The notes below the pieces were generated by a model. The model was given only the letters and a program-made list of their open reading frames with translations, did no database searches and was not told the DNA's origin. From Gemmataceae bacterium (GTDB lineage Bacteria; Planctomycetota; Planctomycetia; Gemmatales; Gemmataceae), in contig LR594584.1 in assembly GCA_901538445.1 (NCBI GenBank), positions 3,567,586 to 3,631,585 of the forward strand: a DNA stretch of 64,000 nucleotides. Direction: 5' to 3'. Below, in pieces: positions 44,674-53,488 of this stretch (position 1 is its first letter; each line of letters begins with the position of its first letter). The position numbers were made by a program, and so were the translations under genes.

Positions 44674-46998
44674 TCAACCCACCCACACGCCGCCGGTCAG
44701 CGGGTCCGGGTCGAACGAGAACAGCAGCGGCGGGCGGGCGGCCGCGGACAGTGCCCCGCCCTTGAACGCGGTCACCCGCTCGCCCGACGAGGTCAGCAGG
44801 TCGGCAGTGCCGTCGCCGTCCGCGTCCCGCACCGCGACCCGCACGCCCGTCGCGGTGCCCGGGGCCGGCGGGGCGAACGACGCGAGCTTCACAGGTGCCC
44901 CCGTCTGGGCCAGCGCCTTCCCCGAGAACACCGTCACGTTCGCCGCAACCGCCGGTGCGCTGCCGAAGACCAGGTCCGCGTACCCGTCACCGTTCACGTC
45001 GCCGGTCGCGACGAAGGCCGGCTTGGTGTACGCGCCCCCGAGCGAGATGATGGGGAACAGCCGCACCGGGGTCGAGCCCGGAGCGATGCTCGTCCCGTTG
45101 TAGCCGAACACCCGCGTCCCCGCACCGTAGAGCGCGGTGACCACGAGGTCGGCCCGGGTGTCGCCGTTCACGTCGGCGATCGCGACCTGTGTGTTCCCCT
45201 TGAACCCCGAGGTCGTGTTTCGGATCGCGGCGATCCGCTGGAACGTGCCCCCGCGGAACACCTGCGCCAGCGGCCCGCCCTGGTTGGTGCCCAGCGCGAT
45301 GTCCGCGGTGCCGTCCCCGGTCACGTCGCCGACCGCGACGAACACCGGCCCCGTGTACCCCGTGGCCCCGAGCAGTTGAGGCCCCGTCACCGCCCCGGTC
45401 GAACCGTCGATGACGCGGGCGCGGGCCGCCCCCGAGGCGGTAACGGCGACGACGTCGGCGACCCCGTCCCCGGTCACGTCGCCCACGGCGACCCGCCACC
45501 CGCCCTTGTACGCGGCGCCGAACGGGTACGCCACGAACCGCACCGACCGGTCCGCGTCGTAGAGGGTGACCTTCCCGGGCCGACCGGCCGGCGCGCCGAC
45601 CGCGAACGGGTGACCCGCGACCCCGGCCGGGGGCGTCGTGCGGACGAACCGGAAGTCGTCGGCCGCAGTGTTCGCCGACGTGCCGTACCCGAAGAACACC
45701 TGCTGCCCGTCGGTGTTCGTGCGGTTGGTCCCGCTCCGCACGCGGACGTCCACCACCCCACTCGCGTGAGCAGGGGTTACGGCAATCACCTGCGACTCGG
45801 ACACGACCGTAACGGAGGTCGCCTCGACCGCGCCGAAGAAAACGTGGAGTTGGCCGGCCGCCCCGGAGAAGTTCTTCCCTGTGATGATGACCGTCGTGCC
45901 GCCGCTGGCCGAGCCCCCGACCACGCTCAGGCCGGTCACCACCGGCGTGAGGTCCACGACCTCGAAGCTCGCCGCCCCGATCTGCTGGATCTGGAGGACC
46001 TCGTCCATGTCCCAATCCGTGGACGGCGTGCCCTGGAAGTACATGTCGGAGCCGTTGTCGGCCACGATCAGCCCGTAGTCCTTCATCGCCTGCGCGATCG
46101 CCTTCGCTTCCGGGGACCAGTTCGTCGGGATCACGAAGCTCGCCTTCAGCCGGAACCGCTCGCCCATCCGCGGCAGGTCGCTGGCCGACTGCGAACCGGC
46201 CTCGTGCGACGCGGGGTACACGAACATGTCGCGGGTCTGCGCCACGGTCATGCGGATCGCGTGCTTGATGGCCCCCTGCCCGCCCTCCGCCACCGGGAGC
46301 GCCTCGTCGGGCCGCACCAGCCCCGGCAGGATCGGCAGCGCGGCCGCGTCGGCCGAGGTCGCGCCGATGGTGCGGAAGCTGTTCACCTTCAGGTCCCACA
46401 CCGAGATCTGGTACGCGCCCCACAGCCCGCTCGGGTTGGAGCCGCCGTAGGGGAACGACGTCTCGTTGGGCCGCACCGCCTGGTACAGTTCGTACAGGAC
46501 GTTGGCGGTGCGGTCGTAGATGAGGAGGTGCGAGTCGCCGCGGTCGCCCGGGTCGGCCGGGCCGGTGGCCCCGTCGCCCTCGATCACCGCGTCGGCCGGG
46601 ATCGGCACCTGCACGAGGTCGCTCTCGTCGGGGTACCCCTCGTCGGGGACGTAGACCGTCACCTTCGGAACGGTGCTATCCACCACGGTGATCGGGATGC
46701 CGTACAGCGCGCCGTCGGTCGCGGGATTGCCGAAGTCGGCGTGCAACTTGCGGGCGGGGTTCCGCGCCAGGATGCGGTTGATGATCGCGTCGGAGTTGGC
46801 CGCGACCGGGGCCGCCGCGATCACCTGGTTCCACGGGTTGTCGAGTGGGAACACCTGGTTCCCGAGGAACGTCGGGACGTACCGGGCTTCGAGTTCGTGG
46901 AGCCGCAAGCGGGCGCGGTGCGAGAGGTGCCGCAAGGGTGAACCCTTTGACTGGGGCGATCGGGGACGCGGGCGACTCGCTCCGCCAGGTGCGAGCAC
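44674..46998 (-). CDS. Large extracellular protein with FG-GAP and IPT/TIG domains
   Basis: Protein of 774 aa. The N-terminus carries HRARLRLHELEARYVPT, a planctomycete-type ELEAR sorting motif. Residues 50-345 form an unknown domain (PWNQVIAAAPVAANSDAIIN, GALYGIPITVVDSTVPKVTV, MYFQGTPSTDWDMDEVLQI). An IPT/TIG domain follows (about 352-435: VTGLSVVGGSASGGTTVIIT, GKNFSGAAGQLHVFFG). The C-terminal half has FG-GAP/VCBS repeats with Ca2+-type loops (VGDVTGDGVADVVAV, VGDVTGDGTADIALG, IADVNGDTRADLVV, TGDVNGDGYADLVFG, RDADGDGTADLLTS). It is surely exported, but no classical signal peptide is visible. The first 40 residues are basic. Confidence 0.85.
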   Translation of the reverse strand: MLAPGGASRPRPRSPQSKGSPLRHLSHRARLRLHELEARYVPTFLGNQVFPLDNPWNQVIAAAPVAANSDAIINRILARNPARKLHADFGNPATDGALYGIPITVVDSTVPKVTVYVPDEGYPDESDLVQVPIPADAVIEGDGATGPADPGDRGDSHLLIYDRTANVLYELYQAVRPNETSFPYGGSNPSGLWGAYQISVWDLKVNSFRTIGATSADAAALPILPGLVRPDEALPVAEGGQGAIKHAIRMTVAQTRDMFVYPASHEAGSQSASDLPRMGERFRLKASFVIPTNWSPEAKAIAQAMKDYGLIVADNGSDMYFQGTPSTDWDMDEVLQIQQIGAASFEVVDLTPVVTGLSVVGGSASGGTTVIITGKNFSGAAGQLHVFFGAVEATSVTVVSESQVIAVTPAHASGVVDVRVRSGTNRTNTDGQQVFFGYGTSANTAADDFRFVRTTPPAGVAGHPFAVGAPAGRPGKVTLYDADRSVRFVAYPFGAAYKGGWRVAVGDVTGDGVADVVAVTASGAARARVIDGSTGAVTGPQLLGATGYTGPVFVAVGDVTGDGTADIALGTNQGGPLAQVFRGGTFQRIAAIRNTTSGFKGNTQVAIADVNGDTRADLVVTALYGAGTRVFGYNGTSIAPGSTPVRLFPIISLGGAYTKPAFVATGDVNGDGYADLVFGSAPAVAANVTVFSGKALAQTGAPVKLASFAPPAPGTATGVRVAVRDADGDGTADLLTSSGERVTAFKGGALSAAARPPLLFSFDPDPLTGGVWVG

Positions 46999-47113
46999 GG
47001 TGTGACGTGCGTGGGCTCGCGGCGGTCGAGTGTTCAGACTCTAAGCCACGCGCCGCCCGCGGCCAAGCCGGCTGACGGATTATGTGGCAGTCGGGTGTCG
47101 AGAAACCCGACGT

Positions 47114-48376
47114 TCAGGCAAGCGTAGAACTGGACACCAGGAGCCGCAGCTCGCCGGCCAGGAACACCGAGCCGGTGACGCAGATCAGGTCGGCGGGCGT
47201 TGCGGCGGCGCGAGCGGCGGCCCAGGCGTCGGCCGGTTTCGCGTGCGTGCTGAACGCCTTCCCCGGCGCGACCTCGGCGAGCACCGCGGCGAGCTTCTCT
47301 GGCGGCACCGCCCGCGGGTTCGCGTACTTGGTCAGGTAGAACCGGTCGAAGTACCCGGCCAGGATGCGGGTGATGTCCTGGTACTGCTTGTCGGCCGACA
47401 CCGCGAACACCACCGTTTTCTGTTGCACTGTGGGGAACGCCTCGCGGAGCGTCCTCACCAGCGCCTCGGCACTCGGGACGTTGTGCGCCGTGTCGAGAAT
47501 CACGACGGGTCGCTCGCCGATCACTTCGACGCGCGCCGGCCAGCGAACCGTCGCCAAACCGCGTTCCACCGCGGCGCCCGACACGGGCATCCCGGCGGCA
47601 CGGAGTTCCGCGACCGCGGCCACGGCGCACGCCGCGTTGTGCTGCTGATGTTGGCCGAGTAGCCCGATGGTGAACGGCACCGTGGCACCCTCGTCGATCT
47701 CCCGCAGGGGCGCGCTCATCTCCGCGGCGGTGCGGCGCACCACTTCGCGGGGGCCGGGTCGCGTCACGCCGCTGACCACCGGCACGCGGGGCTTGATGAT
47801 GCCGGCTTTCTGGTAAGCAATTTCTTCGAGCGTGTTGCCGAGTTGGGCCGTGTGGTCGAGGCCGACGTTGGTGACGACCGACACCAGCGGATGGCACACG
47901 TTGGTGCTGTCGAACCGCCCGCCGAGGCCGACCTCGACCACCGCCACGTCGCACCGCCGGTAGCAAAAGTGGAGGAACCCGAGCGCGGTCCCGATCTCGA
48001 AGAACGAGACGCCGGGGCCGCCGCTCGCTTCGAGTGCTCGCACGGCCGGCGCGAGTTCGGTGATCCGGGCCGCGAGTTCGGGGTGCGAGATGTTCGCGCC
48101 GTCAACCTGGATGCGCTCCTCGACGTGTTCGAGGTGCGGCGAGGTGAACAGGCCGACGCGGTAGCCGGCGCAGCGGAGCACCTGCGCGATCATCGCACAG
48201 GTGGAGCCCTTCCCCTTGGTGCCGGTGACGTGGACGGTGCGGACGCGGTCGTGCGGGTCGCCGAGGAGCCGCAGGAGAGCCGCCATTCGTTCGAGCTTCA
48301 GGTCCGCGGGCTGGGCCGCCCGCACCTCGAAGTTGATGCGGCCGTACCAGAACGCGATGGCCTCGTCGTAAGTCAT
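47114..48376 (-). CDS. folC: Folylpolyglutamate synthase / dihydrofolate synthase
   Basis: Protein of 420 aa. It adds glutamate to folates. Mur ligase-type fold: P-loop HVTGTKGKGSTCAMIAQVLR, FTSPHLEHVEERIQVDGANI, VGLGGRFDSTNV (catalytic region), NVGLDHTAQLGNTLEEIAYQ, KAGIIKP, LLGQHQQHNAACAVAAVAEL and ILDTAHNVPSAEALVRTL. Full length. No accD or dedicated folate neighbour. A large inverted repeat (48381-48500) separates it from the next gene on the same strand. Confidence 0.95.
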   Translation of the reverse strand: MTYDEAIAFWYGRINFEVRAAQPADLKLERMAALLRLLGDPHDRVRTVHVTGTKGKGSTCAMIAQVLRCAGYRVGLFTSPHLEHVEERIQVDGANISHPELAARITELAPAVRALEASGGPGVSFFEIGTALGFLHFCYRRCDVAVVEVGLGGRFDSTNVCHPLVSVVTNVGLDHTAQLGNTLEEIAYQKAGIIKPRVPVVSGVTRPGPREVVRRTAAEMSAPLREIDEGATVPFTIGLLGQHQQHNAACAVAAVAELRAAGMPVSGAAVERGLATVRWPARVEVIGERPVVILDTAHNVPSAEALVRTLREAFPTVQQKTVVFAVSADKQYQDITRILAGYFDRFYLTKYANPRAVPPEKLAAVLAEVAPGKAFSTHAKPADAWAAARAAATPADLICVTGSVFLAGELRLLVSSSTLA

Positions 48377-48380
48377 GCCA

Positions 48381-48484
48381 AGTGGTGAGTGGTCAGTGGT
48401 GAGTGGTCAACTCGGCCAGTGGGGATGTTCTACGGACGACGGGCACCGTGACCCGGTGCCCGTTCCGACTCACCACTCACCACT
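48381..48484. repeat. Inverted repeat, AGTGGTGAGTGG family, with inner hairpin
   Basis: 13 nt unit AGTGGTGAGTGGT occurs at 48381-48393 and 48395-48407, mirrored at 48472-48484. A separate perfect 10 bp hairpin lies inside (48439-48448 with 48454-48463). Related to 2101-2191 and 5516-5607. It sits between folC and the ATPase gene, which are on the same strand. Confidence 0.75.
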
Positions 48485-48496
48485 TCCCACCCACCA

Positions 48497-50989
48497 CTAC
48501 CCTTGCACCGGCATGCACACCTGCTCCAGCACCTTCTCGGCCTTCTCCTGGATCAGGTCGGCGAGGTTCGGGAGCGGGGTGCCCTCGGGGAGCGACTCGC
48601 GGACGGCCGCGAGCCACCGCGGGAAGCTGTAGAGCTGCGCGAGCCCGTCGAGCGAGGCCGCTTCGAGCCGAACGTTCTTGCCGCGCCGCTCCGCGTCCTG
48701 CCACAGCGTCTTGCTCTTGCCGGTCATCGCGAGGTCGTCTTCCGGGCGCAGCAGGATCAGCAGATCGACCACGACCGGCTCGGTGCTCATGACACCGAGC
48801 TTCACTTCGAGGTCCTTCGGCTTGCCGTTGGCCCGGCCGAGGAACAGGCCGATGCCGACCTTCCAGGGCTGCCCGTCCTTGCACGCCCAGTGCGCAATAG
48901 TGACCGCGCCGTAGGTCGGGTGCTCGCCGAACGTGAACTCGGGGACGACGTGCTGGAGCCGCCACGGGCCGACCTTCACGCCGTGCTCGTGGCAGGTGCT
49001 CAGGAACGCGCCGAGGCCGGCCTGGAGTTCGCGGGCCGCACCCGTGAGCGCGCCCTCGGGTTCGAGCTTCCGCCGGGCGGCGCGCTGCTCCTGGTCCCAC
49101 AATTCTCCGGGGGCCGGGGCGGCGCGGCTCGGCTGCTCTACCACAGCGGCGGGCGGTTCTTCGGCGACCACCGGAGCCGGAAACGGGACCGGCGGCACCT
49201 CCGCGGCCGCGACCGCCGCGATCGGGAACCGGGTGTCCGGGACCGGGGGTGCGGTCTCGGGAGCGGTCGCATCGACCGCGTTCGGAACCGGCTCCTGCGC
49301 GTCCTCGGCCATCGGGAACTCGTCGCCCGCGGGGGCGACGATCTCGACGACATCGACCCGCTTGAGCGTGATCTCGGTCGGCTCCGCGGCCGGCTCCTCC
49401 AGGTGCGACGACACGCGACTCACGGGCGGTTCGGCGACCGGCTCCGTCTCGGGGAGGAACTCCGCGATCCGCGACTCGGGCACCTCGGCCGCCGCGGGAG
49501 CGGGCTCGGGCTCGGGCATCGCCGCGACCGGCTCAGTCGTGGCCGGGGCCGGCAGTTCGATGAACCCCTCGGGGAGCCGGGCCGCGGGTGCGGGCGCGGC
49601 CACCGGTGCGGGCGCGTCGTCCGGGCCGTACACGAGGTGGTCGAACAGGTGCCGGCACTGCTGGAGCATGTCGCGGAGCGTGGGCTCGGTCTTCGCGATC
49701 CGCACCACCTGCTCGTCGGCGAACGGGAACACGTCCGGCACCGGGCCGCCGCCCGCGGGCAACTCGTCGAGGCACGGCCGGAGCCGGGCCTCGCACACGC
49801 GCCGGAACAGGTCGGTGGACGGCGCTTCGAGGCGGATCGCCTTCACCGTGCCCTGCTTCGGGACGTGGACCGGGTTGTTGAGCCGGTCCTGGATGTACCC
49901 GTCGAGGCTCGGCACGAACCGGTTCCACAGGCCCCGCTCGGCGAAGATCAGGAAGCACAGCCCGTCGATCTGGTGCATCACCTGCACGATGCCGGCGAAG
50001 AACGACTCGGCGGTGCGGTGCGCGTCGTCGCTGCGGCGGGCCAGGAGCAGGTCCTCGAGCTGGTCGAACGCGACCACGACCGGCGTCTTCAGGCTGCGGA
50101 ACACTTCCATCAGGGTCTTGAACAGCGCGAGCACCAGGTCCTGCCGGGTCGGGCGGACGTGGAACTCGAGCTCGGCGAACCCGAACGTGAGGAACCCGGC
50201 CAGGTCGGCCTCGTCGCGGAGCAGCGCGGCCCGCGCGAACCCCTGGTAGATGTGCCGCCGCATGAGCCCGGCGGTGTTGTGCGCCTCGGTCTTCTGGACG
50301 TGCGCCGCGAGCAGGTCGAACGCCTTCTGGGGCGTCAGCCCGGCCTCCTCGAGCGCGCGGCCCAGCGGCACCGGCATGCGGGCGAAGCTCGAGTACCCCG
50401 AGAGGTTCTCGGCGAGCCACTCGACCCGCTCCTGCGCCTGCTGCGTGCCGAGCCCGAGCCGCCGCGCCCACCGGCCCAGGCCCGGCGGCGGGAACAGCTC
50501 GACCTTGTCGGCCGGCGTCATCTCGCGGAGCGCGACGCCGAGGAGCCGCCGGACGAGCTGGTCGCCGACGTACTCCAGTGGCCGCACGCCCTTCTGCTTC
50601 CCGCCGCCGAGGAGCGTGTCGATGATCTGGAACAGCAGGTACTCGAGGAAGTCGCTGTCCTTCTGGTACACGCCCGGGGTCACGAGCAGTTGCCACTGCC
50701 CGGCGGTGCCGTGCTTGATCGAGTGGAGCAGGTGCGTCTTCCCGGCCCCCTTGTTGCCGAGGATCGGCACGACCTCGCTGTGCGTGCCCGGGTCGTACCG
50801 GTACAGGTCGATGATCGCGTGGAGCAGGTCGCGCTCGCCGGCGAACAGCTCGGGGACGTGGTACCGGGCGCACACCTCGTCGTCCGGGTTCCGGGCGAAG
50901 TAGTTGCGGAACGGGTTCCCGGCCCGCTTCAGGACGTCGCGGGTGCGGCCGTTCAGGGTCGGCTCGGCGGTGGCGGTGGCGGTCGTCAT
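48497..50989 (-). CDS. P-loop ATPase of a two-gene unit
   Basis: Protein of 830 aa. Walker A GNKGAGKT is at residues 78-85 and Walker B VVVAFDQLED at 304-313, in an AAA/STAND-like NTPase (residues about 40-440). A long disordered Ala/Pro/Glu linker follows (PAPVAAPAPAARLPEGFIEL and onwards to about residue 625). The C-terminal domain (PWKVGIGLFLGRANGKPKDL, VVDLLILLRPEDDLAMTGKS, NVRLEAASLDGLAQLYSFPR) has a conserved LLILLRPEDDL and a Lys/Arg-rich surface, possibly DNA binding. It starts 46 nt after the winged-helix gene on the same strand. This wHTH + ATPase pair resembles conflict-system or DNA-partition ATPases, but no other partner is present here. Confidence 0.75.
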   Translation of the reverse strand: MTTATATAEPTLNGRTRDVLKRAGNPFRNYFARNPDDEVCARYHVPELFAGERDLLHAIIDLYRYDPGTHSEVVPILGNKGAGKTHLLHSIKHGTAGQWQLLVTPGVYQKDSDFLEYLLFQIIDTLLGGGKQKGVRPLEYVGDQLVRRLLGVALREMTPADKVELFPPPGLGRWARRLGLGTQQAQERVEWLAENLSGYSSFARMPVPLGRALEEAGLTPQKAFDLLAAHVQKTEAHNTAGLMRRHIYQGFARAALLRDEADLAGFLTFGFAELEFHVRPTRQDLVLALFKTLMEVFRSLKTPVVVAFDQLEDLLLARRSDDAHRTAESFFAGIVQVMHQIDGLCFLIFAERGLWNRFVPSLDGYIQDRLNNPVHVPKQGTVKAIRLEAPSTDLFRRVCEARLRPCLDELPAGGGPVPDVFPFADEQVVRIAKTEPTLRDMLQQCRHLFDHLVYGPDDAPAPVAAPAPAARLPEGFIELPAPATTEPVAAMPEPEPAPAAAEVPESRIAEFLPETEPVAEPPVSRVSSHLEEPAAEPTEITLKRVDVVEIVAPAGDEFPMAEDAQEPVPNAVDATAPETAPPVPDTRFPIAAVAAAEVPPVPFPAPVVAEEPPAAVVEQPSRAAPAPGELWDQEQRAARRKLEPEGALTGAARELQAGLGAFLSTCHEHGVKVGPWRLQHVVPEFTFGEHPTYGAVTIAHWACKDGQPWKVGIGLFLGRANGKPKDLEVKLGVMSTEPVVVDLLILLRPEDDLAMTGKSKTLWQDAERRGKNVRLEAASLDGLAQLYSFPRWLAAVRESLPEGTPLPNLADLIQEKAEKVLEQVCMPVQG

Positions 50990-51035
50990 CCGGTTCCCTC
51001 CGGGTGTCGGAAGTCAGGGGTCGGGAGTCGGGGCG

Positions 51036-51908
51036 TCAGAGCGTGCCGCGGGCGGCCCGTGCGAACTCGGGCCGCACCCCGGCCTGGCGGAGCGAGGCGT
51101 AGTACGCGATCCCGTGGCCGTTCATCATCGCGAACGCGGGCTCGGGCATGGCGTACAGCGGGCCGGTCCACGCCGGCAGGGAGATCGCGCCGGCCGCGAA
51201 CAGCGTGCGGAGGCAGTCGTGGAACGCGCCGATCGTCGGGGCCGGGTCGAGCACCGACAGCGAGCGGTACAGTTCGGGGAGGGTGCAGTCGGTCGCCTCG
51301 GACCAGTCCGCGAGCCGCGCCAGAACCAGCGGCCCGAGGTCGATCTCGACGGGCTCTGGCCGAGCCCCGGGTGCCAACCCGGGGGTAACGGGCCCCCCCC
51401 CCCCGGGTTGGCACCCGGGGCTCGCCTGATCGGCGTGGCGCGCCGGCTCGCGCGTGATTCGCGCCGCGGTCACCGCGGGCAGCACGCGCGAGACGGCGTC
51501 CTTGAGCCCCTGGAGGCTGTCGGCCATGCTCCGGGCGGTCGCGAGCAGTTCGCCCACCTCGCCGCGGCGGTCCTCCAGCACGCGCACGAAGTCCTCGAGC
51601 ACCTGCTTCGGGTTCACCTGGGCCAGCAGGTACTCCCACCCGGCGTCGGAGAGCGCGTACAGCTCGCGGCCGGGCCGGCCCCTCGCGGGGTCGGCCGCAA
51701 CCAATCGCACGAACCCGTCGGCGACGCACTTGTTCACCGCGGCCTTGGCCGCGGAGGTGTTCGGGAACAGGCCCGGCTCGGTCTTGGAGGCGTAGAGCGG
51801 GAGCCCGCCGGGGTGCGCCGCGGCCCGGGTGAGCGCGTCGAGGATCTGCTGGGTGAGCTTGTCGGCCACGGGTCCGCTTCCGTGCGGGGCTGGGGGGATT
51901 CGCGACAA
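51036..51908 (-). CDS. Winged-helix protein with an inserted palindrome
   Basis: Protein of 290 aa. The N-terminal part (residues 17-95) reads as a winged helix: LTQQILDALTRAAAHPGGLP, LFPNTSAAKAAVNKCVADGF, RGRPGRELYALSDAGWEYLL. A coiled-coil-like segment follows (LEDFVRVLEDRRGEVGELLA). Residues about 162-183 (GCQPGGGGPVTPGLAPGARP) are encoded by the perfect palindrome 51361-51424. The C-terminus is another helical domain (LADWSEATDCTLPELYRSLS). It is the first gene of a two-gene unit with the ATPase. It could be the DNA-binding partner of the ATPase. Confidence 0.75.
   Translation of the reverse strand: MSRIPPAPHGSGPVADKLTQQILDALTRAAAHPGGLPLYASKTEPGLFPNTSAAKAAVNKCVADGFVRLVAADPARGRPGRELYALSDAGWEYLLAQVNPKQVLEDFVRVLEDRRGEVGELLATARSMADSLQGLKDAVSRVLPAVTAARITREPARHADQASPGCQPGGGGPVTPGLAPGARPEPVEIDLGPLVLARLADWSEATDCTLPELYRSLSVLDPAPTIGAFHDCLRTLFAAGAISLPAWTGPLYAMPEPAFAMMNGHGIAYYASLRQAGVRPEFARAARGTL
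51361..51424. repeat. 25 bp perfect inverted repeat inside a coding sequence
   Basis: Arms 51361-51385 and 51400-51424 are perfect over 25 bp, with a 14 nt spacer rich in C. It lies within the winged-helix gene and keeps its frame, adding a Gly/Pro/Ala-rich stretch. Looks like a mobile palindromic element that inserted in frame. Confidence 0.85.
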
Positions 51909-52299
51909 TGCTACGCCGACCGGAACCGCGGATTCAACCCCGACTGACCGGCGGGCGCGGGGTGCGGTGGACCGGCGTCGCGCTCCTCAGTATTGGTGAG
52001 CGTCCGGGGTTGTTCCGCACGGGGTGGGGTTCTACCTGCCGCCGGTGCCCGCGGGCACCCGAAGTCGCCCGCCGCCGGGCGGAACGTCGCGTATAATGCG
52101 AGTACGGCACCCCCGGGAGTCCCGTAGTCTGAACCCGGGCGGGCGGGACCGCCTCTCTTCTCCGCCCGCCGCCCCGAGTTGCCCGTTTCGCATTGATCGG
52201 GGGCCGGGTCTGGCCGATGATGGGTGGACCGTCGCGGGACGGGGCAACATCTCCAGCCGTGTCGTTCGATCGAAACCAGCGCACCGTCGGGAGGGTTCC
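51909..52299. other. Divergent intergenic region, 391 bp
   Basis: Gap between the minus-strand winged-helix gene and the plus-strand E1 alpha gene. CGTATAATGC at 52089-52098 contains TATAAT (52091-52096), a good -10 for the plus strand; the corresponding -35 is weak. I see no gene or repeat here. Confidence 0.5.
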
Positions 52300-53415
52300 A
52301 TGCCCGAGACCAACGAGGACTCGTCCGACCTCGACAGCGGGTTGCCGCGGCGGGCCACGAGGACCGCCGCCCCGGCCGTGATCCGGTCCGGCCGGGAGGT
52401 CATCTCCGCCGAACTCGCGCTCACCGTCTTCCGCCAGATGATCCGCACCCGCGCTCTGGAAGAGCGCAGCATCAAGATGTCGAAGTCCGGGGAGGCGTAC
52501 TTCTGGATCGGCGGCCCCGGCGAGGAGGCGTTCAACGTCTGCCTCGGCTTGCAGGTCCACCGCGGGCAAGGCCCGGCCTACGACTTCCTCCACCTGCACT
52601 ACCGGAACGCCGGCGTCATGCTCGCGATGGGCATGCCGATGATCGACCACGTCCGCCAGCTCGCCATGCGGCGGACCGACCCGCACTCCCGCGGCCGCAA
52701 CTTCGTCGGCCACTATGCGGTCAAGAAGTGGAACGTGGTCCCGGTCACGTCGGTGATCGAGGTCCAGTTCGCGATGGCCCCCGGCACGGCGCTCATGCAG
52801 AAGCGGCACGGCGGCGAGGGCATCACCCTCGTCGTCGGCGGCGAGGCCGGCACCGCCGAGGGCGACTTCGAGACGTGCCTGAACTGGAGCACCCGGCCCG
52901 ACCAGGAGCTGCCGGTCCTGATGCTCGTCACCAACAACCGGTTCGGCATCTCGACCGACCTGCACACCGTGTGCGCCGAGAAGCAGGTGTCGGACCGGGC
53001 CGCGCCCTACGGCGTCCGGGCCGAGACCGTGGACGGCAACGACCCGGTGCTCGTGTGGAACGCCCTCGACCGGGCCATGCGGTACTGCCGCCGCGAGCGG
53101 AAGCCGTTCCTGCTCGAAGCGATGGTGTCGCGGCTCCACGGGCACTCGTCGTCGAGCGGCGCGCAGCGGGTGTGGGGCGAGACCGACGTGCTCGCGTCGT
53201 TCGAGCAGAAGCTCCTCGACGCGAGCGCGATCGACGAGTCCACGGTGCAGACCATGAAGGACGAGGCGAAGGCCGAGGCGGACGCCGCGGTCGCCGCCGC
53301 GATGAAGGAGCCCGAGCCGGGCCGCGACGACCTCTACAAGTTCAGCTACGCCCCGAGCGACGTCGACGCCGTCTACCCCGGCGACTACACCGGGCTCCCG
53401 GGCGGCAGCAAGTGA
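52300..53415 (+). CDS. 2-oxoacid dehydrogenase E1 component, alpha subunit
   Basis: Protein of 371 aa from the ATG at 52300 (GGGAGGG precedes). E1 alpha of a thiamin-diphosphate-dependent 2-oxoacid (pyruvate or branched-chain) dehydrogenase. ThDP-binding region: ITLVVGGEAGTAEGDFETCL NW, where the canonical GDG has become GEA; the partner VTNNRFGIST is present. Other landmarks: LHYRNAGVMLAMGMPMIDHV, GRNFVGHYAVKKWNVVPVTS, and SRLHGHSSSSGAQRV. Partner beta subunit is directly downstream; no E2 or E3 gene is present here. Confidence 0.86.
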   Translation: MPETNEDSSDLDSGLPRRATRTAAPAVIRSGREVISAELALTVFRQMIRTRALEERSIKMSKSGEAYFWIGGPGEEAFNVCLGLQVHRGQGPAYDFLHLHYRNAGVMLAMGMPMIDHVRQLAMRRTDPHSRGRNFVGHYAVKKWNVVPVTSVIEVQFAMAPGTALMQKRHGGEGITLVVGGEAGTAEGDFETCLNWSTRPDQELPVLMLVTNNRFGISTDLHTVCAEKQVSDRAAPYGVRAETVDGNDPVLVWNALDRAMRYCRRERKPFLLEAMVSRLHGHSSSSGAQRVWGETDVLASFEQKLLDASAIDESTVQTMKDEAKAEADAAVAAAMKEPEPGRDDLYKFSYAPSDVDAVYPGDYTGLPGGSK

Positions 53416-53422
53416 CACCCGC

Positions 53423-53468
53423 TTAGCCGCGACGCGGGGGCGGAACCGCTCCCACCCGTCGCGGCTAA
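53423..53468 (+). repeat. Hairpin between the E1 alpha and E1 beta genes
   Basis: 12 bp perfect arms (53423-53434 with 53457-53468) with a GC-rich interior and CCCTTT after. It could modulate the ratio of the two subunits; the pair must be made together. Confidence 0.5.
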
Positions 53469-53488
53469 CCCTTTCCCGGTCACCACCC

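Noticed and set aside
48497-51908. BREX or another named defence system
   Set aside because: No methylase, PglZ-like phosphatase, helicase or nuclease is present in the neighbourhood. The ATPase alone is not enough for a named call.
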